The notes beneath the pieces were generated by a model. It was not told where the DNA came from. It did no database searches and was given only the letters and a program-made list of their open reading frames with translations. The translations under genes were made by a program, and so were the position numbers. A stretch of 64,000 nucleotides of DNA from assembly GCA_032690845.1 (NCBI GenBank), contig CM064429.1, forward strand, positions 17,516,569 to 17,580,568, read 5' to 3'. This document shows, piece by piece, positions 9,647-20,607 of this stretch. Source of the stretch: Eleusine coracana subsp. coracana (lineage: Eukaryota > Streptophyta > Magnoliopsida > Poales > Poaceae). How positions within the stretch are numbered: the first letter of the stretch is position 1; each line of letters begins with the position of its first letter.

Positions 9647-10366
9647 CTTGTATCTTTCCCTTTCTCTTTATTTCTTGCATTTGCTAAATCTAAAAATCCA
9701 TAAAAAATTTGCAAAACATAAAAAGAACAAAAATATTTCCCTTTTTCATGCGCGGTATGAATGTGTATAATTTTCCTATGTTGAGATGATGAATAGTTGC
9801 TCTGTCCTTTATTCCTCTCTAATGCTAGTTTACAACTTAGTACTCTCTCAAGAGTTAGGTTTGTTGGTAAATCTTGCCTTGAACTTGAATCTTGTGGGTA
9901 GCATATGCATTCTCTAGTTCTAAGTTGTTGAGAGGTATGATATGATAGATAGGACTGCTATGATCTTGCTCAACGTAAAGCTTGAATTCCGGAGTTTTAT
10001 TTTTCAAAATGACAAATTGATAAGTTCCTCAATGATGAAATTCCCACCACAGCCATATGTAGTGTTTACATTTGAAAACCTTTACACATATGCTGCTTGT
10101 TTCACATTGAGCTTAGTCAAAATTGTTGTGACCCTAGTAGAACTCTTTTCATGCTTTCTTGATCAAGATCATGTACACACATCCACCGCCATGAGCTATC
10201 CTTCTAAATCAAGAAGATAGCATCCACCATATCCACCATATCCACCGTGAGCTATTCTTCTACACCGGAAGAAAGCCACTATCCATCCATCTATCCAAAG
10301 AAACACTCCATATATCCATTGCAAAATTCCTCTCTCAAAGTATTCATTGCAAACTAGGACTATGGC

Positions 10367-10405
<39 letters not shown>

Positions 10406-11010
10406 CAAAAAAGAGAGCAAGCAAAAGATAGCCATAGCCTAGAAACTCCAAAAGAGAGAAGGAAAATTCAAAAAGGAGTTATTTCTTCCCATCCACCATT
10501 CCTCCGTTCTCCCACACACTTGCACATCTTGATCAAGATTGTTTGAATTGATGTTTTTCTTGGATCCGGTTTTTTGACATAGCAATATTATGTGAACATG
10601 AGTGCCTCATATATCCCTACCTTGAGCTCCACATAAAGCCTTATTTAGAAGTAGGTGATTATAGGCAACACTTTGCCTTGGTGAGGAATCATACACATAT
10701 TGAGTGATCCGAGAGAATCATTTGAGGAACTTGGTTTTTATTTTCAAAATCTTTTGAAAACCTCTGGAATAACATAGCGGAATCTAGAGCAAGTGATTGG
10801 TGCCCTGCAATTGTTCTATCTCTCAACCGCCCAAGACAATGAGGTGTAAAAGCCCCATGGATCGAGGTAAATGGGTAAGTTATGCGCCAATATATTTAAT
10901 TCTAGGAAGAGTACTTTGTTGTGCGCATAGTATTATTGAGGAGTAGGACATTGTAGCAACTCCTGATCAACAACTTAAGTTTATCTTTGCTTCGGGACGA
11001 GCCAAGGGTA
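9647..11010 (+). other. 3' non-coding internal region of inner element
   Basis: No gene is seen. AT-rich sequence contains short CATCCACCATAT-type tandem units (about 10175-10300), the A-tract hairpin at 10356-10440, and blocks homologous to 1240-1990 of the outer element. Confidence 0.7.
10356..10440 (+). other. Stem-loop with poly(A) loop
   Basis: AGGACTATGGCTAT (10356-10369) pairs with ATAGCCATAGCCT (10428-10440), leaving one unpaired base. The loop starts with a run of more than 30 A. It corresponds in position and core sequence to the outer element's hairpin at 1794-1872. Confidence 0.6.
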
Positions 11011-11024
11011 AGCTTGGGGGAGTT
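11011..11024 (+). other. 3' polypurine tract of inner element
   Basis: AAGCTTGGGGGAGT directly before the 3' LTR, the classic Athila/Tat-type plus-strand primer site. Confidence 0.85.
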
Positions 11025-11025
11025 T

Positions 11026-12574
11026 GTTGACGGCTGTTAAGTACCATTTTCAACCGTCAACTATACTCAAATAAAGGATAATTTGGCATTTCATACACGC
11101 ATGCTTTAGCACAATAATATAGTTCCACTTGTACTTGGAGAACTTTGTGCATGCAGGAGGAAATGTGAAGGAAACACCTCAAAAGGCAAGAAAACACACT
11201 TTCGACCAATCAGAGAGCGCCACATGGACGTCACACGGATTGAAGGGCCCATTTGCAGCACTTAACCGACGTAACTCCCTGTAATACCGCGGGAACCGAC
11301 GTCAGGGCCCACAGGACAGCCACCTGGAGAAAGCACAGGCCAGGAGGGGCCACCCCCAGGTCGGCCGACCTGGTCAGGTCGGCCGACCCAGCCGGGCGCC
11401 CTCTCCGCCTGGGCTTCCACGTGTTGGCTCCTCCGTGACTCCTGATAACGGTTTGAGATGCCTTCCGTGGCGGTTACGCTCCCTTGCCGACCTATTGAGG
11501 CTATAAATAGGAGGGTGTGCCTTCACATTCAACACACACCACAAGAAGCATTTCTCTCTTGCTAGTAGTAGTTCTTGGAGTTTTAGTGGAGTTAGGCTGA
11601 GTCTAGAGCTCTCTAGTCCCAAGTCTTCACTTGGAATTGGTATGGCTCTTGTATCTTTTTCCTTTTGTAAGACTTTGCTCTTATCAATATATATATATTT
11701 TCTATATAGTTGTGCTTGGGTCATGAGTTTCTTGTTTGATATTGTGATCCATATATGTGATAGTATAGTCTACTTGTGTGATAGTAGTTTATATTTATTA
11801 TACTACTATTGTCATACTAGTTATATACCGTCACTATAGTCTAGTTTATATGTTATAGTCTCTATGCTTAGTTTTAGCTGATAAAGTATAGCATGGGTTT
11901 GGTGATCGTATTCGTACGGTAACTCTGCCTCGTTAATAGTAATCGCGGAGGGGCAGAGTGCTCTTTGGTCATGCAAGTATGGTACTTGGGTGACTGATTT
12001 GCATCAATTATTCGTTAGTCTACTGGTTCGTTGAGGTAGGCGGCAGGTGGTGACAGCCCTGTCCGTCCTTTGAAATCCTCCCCGCTAGGCTAGTGCGTAG
12101 GCTCTTGGCGGAAGTCGCCTGTGGATGCAGGGGTAAGTCCGTGCCTGAAGTGCTATACTATTGACTGCTGAACCTGAGTGTGGGTCTGTATGTATTCTAC
12201 TTAGGCTATGCAACTGTATAGGAATGTATAGTAGGAGTAGCTTAGCCTAGTCTTTCCTCCACTAGACTTTATTTATTTAGTAGGAATCTTCTGTGTGTGT
12301 CACACTACCCGGTTATTATCATATACCCGCCTGTCTTGGTTAAGATATCCTTGCTAATTGTTAACATGATCTTATATGTTAGTAACGCTTCTTGATCATA
12401 ACCTTCCTTTGGGATAAACAAATACGATACCCTGAATACTTCCGGGTGAAATGCTACAGCGGTATTCTCCGTGCGCTTGCGGATTTTACCTACTTGACTC
12501 TGGGACATATTAGTGAACCGTTTCTGGCCCCGTGCCGGGAATGATTTATTAATATGGCTTAGCAAAAGTCAACA
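11026..12574 (+). repeat. 3' LTR of inner Athila-type element
   Basis: Near-identical copy of 3172-4721. Differences noticed are a T/C at the first palindrome, a T/C at about 12476, and one base in an A run near the start. It ends GTCAACA and is followed by the TSD ATAAT. Confidence 0.95.
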
Positions 12575-12579
12575 ATAAT
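12575..12579. repeat. Target site duplication ATAAT (right) of inner element
   Basis: Exact copy of 3167-3171. Confidence 0.95.
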
Positions 12580-12649
12580 CCAGACCATCTCCCGGTAGTG
12601 CTTTGTTTATAGTCAGAAGCTTCAACACGGGGACTTCATATTGCAGCTA

Positions 12650-13081
12650 TCATTGGCGATGTAGTTCCCAACCCACCACCAATTGTTGATATATCATTGA
12701 AGCTCTAGCAGCAAGGTTAGTGCCAAAGTGCAATCTACGAGATTTGCAATATTTATGGTAAACAAAAGTATCTACAATCATCCTAACAAATATTTTGCTA
12801 ATGAGGCTCTTGAGGCAATTGTAGTTCTCGTAGGTGCGCTTGGCACAAAAGTTGATTGACTCTAGAGATTCATTAAATGAGCATGTATCATGTGTGTTTT
12901 CAAGAAAGAAGCTCTCACGCTCATCTATTGAATATTCTCCTGTTTTTAGAGTCAATGGCTCAATAAATCCAATTGCCCAAAGTTTCTCCTTCTCACGGAA
13001 TCCATCGATAAGGGTCATTGTCGATTCTTGATCACCATCGAGAACAGAGTAATGAGGGCAAGAGGAAAAAGGCTTAGGCAA
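12650..13081 (-). pseudogene. Retroelement internal fragment of outer element
   Basis: A 143-codon minus frame in the interior of the outer element, with no similarity I can name. Acidic and aromatic-rich sequence of this kind follows the protease in related grass elements, so it is probably eroded polyprotein linker. It lies immediately beside the inner element's insertion site, and the coding region would have continued across that site. Confidence 0.35.
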
Positions 13082-13309
13082 GGAAGGTGACGGTTTGATT
13101 TAAATAGGATTTTGAGTTTCTCCTGAATCGTCTCCATGCTGGGTGAAAAGCTTCACGTCCTTACAAGGACTAGACTTCGATGATGTAAGTTGGGAAACAA
13201 ACATCACTTTCTCAAGCGGAGGGTGCTGGAGATGAGACCTCACCAAAGGATATTATGAGAAAAGGTTCCTGGTGGCGAAAGCAGTCTCCCTAAGCTTTTT
13301 AGTGTGGCT

Positions 13310-14860
13310 TCCTTAAGATGCACCTAGTAGGTGGAGTTTTTCTAGTGGGTAGCCAAGGAGGAGATCAAAATCGATGATAGGAAAGGCATGGAAGTCTAGG
13401 TGAAGCTCAACTTTTCCTATCTCGATTGGTATAGCCTTTGCGATCCCCCGACATGTGTAGGATACTCTCAAGGAATCCTTGAAGAGAGAATCGGTCGGCT
13501 CTAGAGGTATATGATCCACAAGCTGTAAAGCTATGTATTCAGGGTGACATTAACTCCTATGGTGGGATCATGAAGGGCCTCTATGGTATTTCCTCGTATA
13601 AGACAAGGAATGGTTGTGGAAGCCGAATTCATTTGGATAGCTTTGAAATAGCACTTTTCTTCCTTCAACCATTGCTTTTTCATGGCCTCCTTTGGAATTG
13701 CTTCTTGGAAAGGACCAGGTTGCAAAGAAGATATTGTAGGCTTGTTTTGCTAGATATAATTCGAGGTTTTTCTACGATGATCAAGTAAGCTTTCCTTGAA
13801 TTTGACTGGCAACCCTGAAGGTAGAATTTCTTCTTCCTTCTGAGAGGTATCAATAGCAAAATCAAGAGATGAGAGAGCTATGGGTTTTAATTTAGCCATT
13901 GTGGAATCCTCGTGGGATGGTTTTCCATCCTCTCGAGAAGGAGGAGGACAGATGGGAACTGGTGGGTTCTTTTATAAACAGCAATTCAAGGCATTCCCAA
14001 AGTCTTTAAAAAGACCTTCCTCGAAATCAGAAGAGAAATCTAGATGTCATATTTCTTCTTCCTCCAGTGTTCGAGGTTCGACGGACGGCTCAAAAGTCAA
14101 ATCTGGGGATAGACAAGGTATGTGCTCGGATTTGGCTATTGAGGGGTCCGTGCGGCTCGATGTAGCATCCTCCTGGAGGGTCTAAATAAGGTTGGCTAAG
14201 AAGGATGAGTTTTCAAATATACGGTCTAGGATTGTTCTTCCTTCTATTGTAGTCTTGTGGATGAACGATCCTCTAGTGGCAGTGTCGAGGAATTGGGCAG
14301 ACTCCGTTTTTAGACTCGAATAAAAGTAAAGAGATCCTGGCCCAAGCTGCTCCAATAGATTCCTTCTCACTCTGGCAAAAATTAAGAATTTCCATACGAA
14401 GGGAGACAATATGGGATTGAGAGAAGAACGCAAGACAAAATTTAACCCACAACTTCTCCCAATCACCATGTACACTCCCAACAATATGAGTGTACCATTG
14501 CTTCGCCCTCTCTGTGAGGGAGAAGGGAAACAATTTCCACTTTAGAGTTTCATGTGTCATGCCGTTGATGAACAAACATGAACACAAATACTCACATTCT
14601 CGTAAATGATGGTAAGAATTTTCAAAATCCAGACCAATGAAGGATTGCTCCCCAACAATGGCTATAAAGCCATGGCGGAGTTCATAGCTGGATGTGTGAA
14701 TTGGGTCTGTAGATGGCGGTGGCTCAAAGAACTCGCCCTTCGGAGCAGAAAAAAGATAGGATAGAGGTTTGCTCCATGGTGGAAAAAGGAAAGAAATAAA
14801 AGGAAAAGAAAAAGAAAAAGATACAAGGACGAACAAGGTTTGAAGACGATACAACAACCG
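13310..14860 (-). pseudogene. Gag-protease pseudogene of outer Athila-type element
   Basis: Read leftward from just after the primer site. A gag segment (14273-14857) contains LFPFSLTERAKQWY, the same signature as the inner element's gag. The C-terminal gag part (SFIHKTTIEGRTILDRIFEN, near 14190-14260) is in another frame, showing a frameshift near 14350. Protease-like pieces follow: EALHDPTIGVNV (about 13540-13575) and IDFDLLLGYPLEKL (about 13325-13370). Several stops and frame changes separate the pieces, and no ATG opens the first one in frame. This is a dead copy of the structural gene. Confidence 0.75.
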
Positions 14861-14861
14861 T

Positions 14862-14879
14862 TCCCTGGCAACGGCGCCA
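14862..14879 (-). other. Primer binding site of outer element, tRNA-Asp type
   Basis: Minus strand TGGCGCCGTTGCCAGGGA differs from the inner element's site by one base and lies 8 bases inside the LTR. Confidence 0.88.
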
Positions 14880-14887
14880 GAAAGGCT

Positions 14888-16128
14888 TGTTGGTATTTCT
14901 TACGATCACAGATAAATCCGCAAGTGCACGGATACCGATGTAGCACTTCACCAGGAGTATTCCAGGTTATCGAATCACAGGGAACATGTGTGTACTAATC
15001 TTCTAAACTAACTCGTTCAAGGATAACAAGAATATGGTAGGCAAAGGGTAGAGGGGATTCCTATGGTCAGGGATCCTATAATAAGATAGATTCGGTCTAT
15101 TACTGCATACTTCGGACACCGGCTTACCCCTGCATCGACAGGCGACTCTGGCCAACAGCTCTACGACGTACCTGAACGTGGAGGATTACTAACGCCGGAT
15201 AGGGTTGTCACCACCTACCGACTACCTCTAATAAACCATAGGGCACGCGGGGAACAAAGGTAACCTCTAGCCTAGACACCACGTCTACGCTATCAATTAC
15301 TATCCTAGTCTTGGATCCACGCTTATAGAAGACTAAGATACACTAACTAAATAGAGCAATGATCGCGTAAGCAATAAAGAAAGAACTTACTTAAATAGGA
15401 AACATAAATACCAAAGAGGTAACATGAACACTTACTTAAAATAGAAAGCATCCGTTGAGGTACAAGCGTGGAGAAGATCACCGATAGGCCCGACGCTTCC
15501 CCGAACTCTCCCTCAATATCTCCCTATGTTCTAAGCACTTTGGTAGTGCTAAAGTCTTTGGAGTAGAGCTCTAAACTCTCTTCTTGTGTGTGAAAAATAA
15601 GAGGGAGAGGGGCTCTATTTATAGTGGGAGGTGACTTGGAGGAGTGCAGAAGCCTTCCTAAGAATAAGTGAATATTTCTAGGACTATTCCTCATCCTTAG
15701 GGGCCAAGTAATGGGCTTTTTCACTCAGCCAAGCAACCTGATCCCCTCCCGTGCTTGCTGACGTCATGCTAACGTCAGCGCCGGTTCATTCCAAACACCT
15801 GATCTTCTGTGCTTCATAACTCTAAAATCCGAAGTCCGATTCAGGTAAGTTATATATGTGTTTTGATCGGCTCGACAAGAGCTTCAACATGGTGAGGTCT
15901 AATATAATATTTGGCCACTTCTCACTTTATGTTTATGGGCTTTTATTATTTCTCCTCTTATAACTCTGATATTTTCTTGAATTTGATTATAAATCACCTG
16001 CATATAAACATTCACCAACACTTATGGAAATTGTTAGTAATAAACTCCTACCACTATGTTGGTTATTTATTTTATATGTATTATGCAAGGATTTGATGGT
16101 CAGATTTAACATTTAAGAACTGTCAACA
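14888..16128 (-). repeat. 5' LTR of outer Athila-type element
   Basis: 1241-bp repeat, TG…CA bounded, matching 1-1015. The minus-strand TATA box TATAAATA is at 15616-15623. Its inner end shares blocks with the inner element's LTR, such as GATGCAGGGGTAAG near 15120-15135, showing the two families are related. Confidence 0.9.
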
Positions 16129-16133
16129 AGCAC

Positions 16134-18085
16134 TATCATCAATTATATGGGGAATGGACTCGACCCCCCCCCCCCCCCACAGGGATCCCGCGACCCCTCG
16201 CTGACCATGTTTCTGCAGCACCGGAGCAATCAACCTCCGCCGACATACCCACGACCCGGGCCAACCGGGTCGAGCCAGGTCCCAAGACAGGTAAACGAGA
16301 TAAGAGGCTGAAAACTGCCTCGATGGCCCGACCCTACCGAGGTTCGAAGGCTGGCCCAGCGAGTGGGCTCGACAGCCGCCTCGAGCATCAAAACTGATCG
16401 AGGGGCCTGAGCGATGGACCCGCGTAGTGGTCAACACCCTGACACCCGGTGTCGAGGGCATCACGGAGTTGCGTTTGAGTCCCGCTTCATTCCAACTATT
16501 GCTATCCCCTCAAAGCAGGGCATCGAACCCTTGGGTCGAACGGATCGGGGAACCAGTCGGGATGAAGAAATAGATCAACGAAGTCGACCACTAGTTGGTT
16601 TGGTTAGGACCCCATCGACGGGGAACCAGGGGTTTCACTCGAACTAACCCGATAGTAGCTCAATGAGCATCCCGTTTTTTGGCCTTCGAGGCACAAACGA
16701 GGACCGGCTCTATTCTCCATTTCACGAACGAAATGCGGATGGAGAAATCACTGAAGACGAAACAACCACTCGGACGGTCCCACCTGGTCGTGCGGGGGCT
16801 CGAGGGGCGGTATCGTAAAAAGAGACCCAACGACGGGGTCGCACAACACATCCCCAGAAAAAGAATGTAGCCTCCGAAGGCTTGGTTCCGTGCAATAATA
16901 TTGATACAAAGAGGCTTACATCTGGGATAGTATACAGAGTAACTAAAGCGTACAACTTTTGGCGAAAGTTACATTATTAAGGGGAAAAGCGTTTCCCCGA
17001 ACAAACCCCTTCGAGCTCCTCGAGGGTAGGGCTTGAAGCCCACAACACTGGTAGATCCCTCGGAGAGGGATTTCAGCTCCCCTGGGTTGTAGAAGGGCAG
17101 CAAAGCCCATCGAATATCCTCTCCCCGGGGACTGCGAGCGGTCGCTGCTAGTACCAATGCCCCCAAGGGGAGAAACGACGCGGAGAGACGTAGCTCTGCT
17201 TCACACAGAGCCTGCGAAAGTCGAAAAAGGCGTCAAGGTGCCCATTGATGGGGAGGCATTAGCCCCCCTAAGGACGACCTCATCTCCTAGATGGGTGGCG
17301 AAGACAGCAGCAAATTGAGGGACATTACTTTCCACATTAGAACCGACATCACAACCGCTCCCCTCATCACTGCCGCTCTCATGGGGCAAGACATCTTCGT
17401 CGTCGTCCTCGTCGCTGCCACCGGACACCGAGCCAGCTAGCATAGTCATGCCCCTCCCGGTAACCGGACAGGAGTGGAGCTAGAAATGATGATGTGGCTA
17501 CTCACCCCTAGGCTGCTAGGACCAAGATAAGGAAAACAACATGCAAAAGCGGGTAGGGATACTTGGGGTAAACACGGCTTGGACAAGGCCTTAAATAGGC
17601 AAAACCGACCGCATGTCGCCACAAGTCCCACCTCACGGGCTGCCTATACACCACCTTGTGGCAGAGCAGGCCTGCGCTCACCGATTGTGTCATATGTTGT
17701 TCGAGATAGACAAACACTAGAATCGACGCCACGCCGCATGACGTCAAGAGCTCTGCCACCTCGGTTGTCATGCAGTTCGTTCCTCGATAAAAAAAAGATA
17801 CCCTTGGCGAGGGCGCCAAGAGACGATAAAGTCTCGCCCTGATACATCCTATTGGGGAACCCGCGTGGAGAATAGGATGCCCTAGTTCACCCAAAACACC
17901 ATGGGACACCCATGATTGACACCGAGCGAATAAAGCCAAAGCACGAGTCTTCGACTCGCCCTCTGGCTCGGGGGCTATACCCGATAGGTGCGCTCGCGCG
18001 CACCTAGCCGAGACTGACATCTGAGCGCAAACTCTACTTCGTTAAGAGACCAGCAACAGCCTCCCTCGGAAGCTCGGGGGGCTAC
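16134..18085 (+). mobile_element. 3' internal part of a Tat-like Ty3/gypsy element, 5' truncated
   Basis: GC-rich sequence ending in the polypurine tract GCTCGGGGGGCTAC at 18072-18085, directly before an LTR start. The left part of the element is missing or displaced by the outer Athila-type insertion. Minus-strand frames (16969-17449) may represent the antisense ORF known from some Tat elements. A run of about 16 C lies at 16163-16178. No polymerase domains are seen. Confidence 0.6.
16969..17449 (-). pseudogene. Possible antisense ORF of the Tat-like element
   Basis: Minus strand. An ATG at 17449 opens an acidic stretch (GGSDEDDDEDVLPHESGSDE). The frame stops at 17201, but an adjacent frame continues it (ALCEAELRLSASFLPLGALV … KPYPRGARRGLFGETLFPL) to a stop at 16969. 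The switch falls at TTTCGCAG, so it is either a 3' splice site or a one-step frameshift. Retand and Grande elements of the Tat lineage carry an extra gene in reverse orientation between integrase and the 3' LTR, and this location fits. The family assignment is by position, not by recognised residues. Confidence 0.35.
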
Positions 18086-19274
18086 TGTCAGGGATAAATA
18101 TTAGCGATGCCATATGGAAGATGGTAACCCCACTTTTAAAAAATAATAAATAAGCCATCGTACCAAGAAACCCACGACCCACATGGCCCAAGGTCAACAC
18201 GGTCAATAGGCCTGCCCTTCGAAGAAAGGTATCAACACGTCCCGCCTCGACCAGTCTTTGTCGAGGAGGATGAGTCGTCCCTGCCTCGCTCGACCCCCAC
18301 CGAAGTGATCGAGCGCGTAATGTTCTCCTTGACCCCCATTGAAGGGGTCGAACGTGCCCCGCCTCGCTTGACCTCCTATAAGGAGGCGGGACCCACATCG
18401 CCTTGCTCGACCCTCACCATGGGACGAGTGGATCACGAATAAGATTGCCAGCGCCGCCCCCACAGTGATGGTCCCTACCCCTGCAGGCATAATGACCTTG
18501 ACGTACCTACCACCCTCGCTAACTCCTGTCATCAGTCCATCACACTCAGACGGGAGAAGGCACCGCGTCGCTGACCCCGTGGGAGTAACAAAGTGGAGAA
18601 ACTCGACTATCATGATCATGACAGGATGGGAAGGCGCCCAGACACTTTATTCCAAGCATTACACGACGCACTGACTCCTCGCAGAGGGGGTCGATGGGAC
18701 GAGAGTTAGCAACCACCCTTTGCACTGTCCCAGATGCCGTACCAGGCATGCGGCTACAATGTCAGGAATTCTAATCCTCCTGCAAACCTACCCTCATCAC
18801 CATCATGACCTGACCAATGGGATAGAACCCGATGCTATGACGTAGTTTGTCATGATGACGCCCTTAACAGTGGTGATATCGTAGTAATCGCCCATGCTGA
18901 ACCACCCGGGTTATCCGGCCCACACCATCTACAGGGATGGCGGGCTCCGACTCATCGTCAGAGGACGAGGGCATGCCTCAACGCAGCGACTGCAAGCATG
19001 GATACCAGGACAATGGGACCCACGAAGACCGAAGACCACGCCATCAACCAAAGTCCATGACCCTTCGGCATGGCTTCACCAACTCCCCACATGTGTTTTC
19101 TACTCTCTCTCTCTCTCTCTGTAACATGGGCCCATCCGTTGAAGTATAAAAGAGGAGCCCCTTCTTCTTCCTGAAGACATGGCGAGACACATCGGATGAC
19201 ACTTCACACACACACTCACCGAGACTTGGAGAACTCTCCTCTCTCACAACCATTGTATACCCCGGTGCAAGTAA

Positions 19275-19805
19275 CACTACAAGATTTTGGGTCTAATGCC
19301 ACTCTTATTGTCACAACAACATGACTTGCATTGCAATACATAGTATATATTGCAACAGAACTCGATTTTGGTTGCTATAGGGGTCCATGTTGCCACCAAT
19401 TGTGTAGTATTGCGATTGAAATTTTGATTGTTGCAATAAGAAGGATATATCGCAAGGAATATTGTGGTGTTGTAAGGAAGGCAAAGTTATTGCCACTATT
19501 TTAGTATTGGTTGCAATAGTTGTCTATATTACGACGAATATAAATCGTTGTTATTAGAAAAATTGATTGTTGCAATAGAGCCTATGTTATAGCGATGAAA
19601 AACTTAATTGTTGCAAAGGAGTCATAGATATAGCAACGTATGATGAGGTTGTTGTAGGTGAGTTGTCGTAATTGCAACACAAATATGAATCGTTGGGATG
19701 AGTGTTAGATATATCAACGAACTCAGGGTCGTTGCTAGTATCAGGGTCCTATTGCAACAATATTGCATAGTTGCTATACGTTGAAGAAAGATTAGTGACA
19801 ATGTA
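19275..19805 (+). repeat. Left subterminal repeat region of CACTA element
   Basis: Dispersed GTTGCAATA-like decamers in both orientations every 20-40 bp, mirrored at 23230-23897. Confidence 0.75.
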
Positions 19806-20607
19806 TCATCTTGTCCGTGGGCCTTTTTTTTAGTAAAATTAAAATTATCACTAATATGGTCCAACTGCCATGCATATTGGTCTTTTGGCCCAACACGTAT
19901 ATAGAGATGGTGCTAATAAAGTTACAGAAACTCTATAGTGCGACGGGTTCCACTCACACGCCCCCCCCCCCCCCCTCCCACGTGAGGCCCGAATTTCCTT
20001 GGCATTCGGCCAGCCCACAGTGTGGAGAGGAGGCTACGAAGCGCGACAAGCCCTGGCGGCAGAGCACAGATGAGGGCAGGCGGCGCCGCCACATCCTTGG
20101 TGATGGTTTAGTGAGGGGGGAGGTGGCGGCGATTTTGGTGAAGGCGGGCAGCGAAGCGCGCATAAGGACGGACGCCATGACGAGGATAGCGGAGCAAAAG
20201 GCGGTGTGTCACGGTGGTGAGGACGCTGCTGTGATGCCGGTCGGTGGTTATGTCCGGCAGCTTAGGGGGTTCGGGTTTCTAGGGGCCAAAGCATTCTGAC
20301 AGATGCAGATGGTTCCAGGGCGGCGATCGGCTCGGCGGCGTGCGGTGATGTGGTGTCTGTCGCCACCAGAGCCACGAGCGGCAGGCGGGCGGCACGCGGG
20401 GTTCGCAGCAGGGGATCATGTGGACACGGTTGGCGGGCGCCTGTCGGACGCGACGAAGGAGCGTGACAAACACCGCTGACCAGGCACAAGGCGGTCACGG
20501 CGGCAGATGCAGTGCCGCGTGCGTCTGTCCGAATGGTGGGTGACGTGGTGCACGACGAGAGGGGTTGCACGATCTCCTCGCATTAATCACGTCCATAAAA
20601 TTAGCAT
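19806..20607 (+). other. GC-rich upstream region of CACTA gene
   Basis: About 600 bp of GC-rich sequence (19960-20580) with a C run at about 19963-19976 and overlapping open frames on both strands. None shows recognisable domains. It may be 5' leader or first exon of the transposon gene, or a captured host fragment. Confidence 0.4.

Larger units (their letters stand above)
3172..12574 (+). mobile_element. Young non-autonomous Athila-type (Ty3/gypsy) retrotransposon
   Basis: Complete 9.4-kb element: LTRs 3172-4721 and 11026-12574, perfect 5-bp TSD, tRNA-Asp-type primer site, gag-protease ORF, ORF1-like second ORF, non-coding 3' region and polypurine tract. The LTRs differ, by eye, at two substitutions and one single-base length difference, so the insertion is recent. 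No reverse transcriptase, RNase H or integrase is encoded; 7370-8116 is non-coding. It must therefore be mobilised in trans by an autonomous relative. It sits in opposite orientation inside a related older element. Confidence 0.92.
1..16128 (-). mobile_element. Outer Athila-type LTR retrotransposon, decayed, runs off left edge
   Basis: Minus-strand element. The 5' LTR is 14888-16128, followed (reading leftward) by a tRNA-Asp-type primer site at 14862-14879 and gag/protease pseudogene sequence at 13310-14860. A long non-coding 3' region follows, then a polypurine tract at 1016-1030 and the 3' LTR from 1015 leftward. Positions 1-1015 align with about 15150-16128, so roughly 260 bp of the 3' LTR lie outside the window. 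A younger element at 3172-12574 interrupts it. No reverse transcriptase or integrase is seen in the remaining 4.3 kb of internal sequence, so it was probably already non-autonomous. The right-hand target duplication would be AGCAC (16129-16133); its partner is outside the window. Confidence 0.85.

Noticed and set aside
19954..20570. GC-rich overlapping frames in both directions
   Set aside because: No domain, and antisense frames overlap freely in GC-rich sequence; left as an undefined upstream region.
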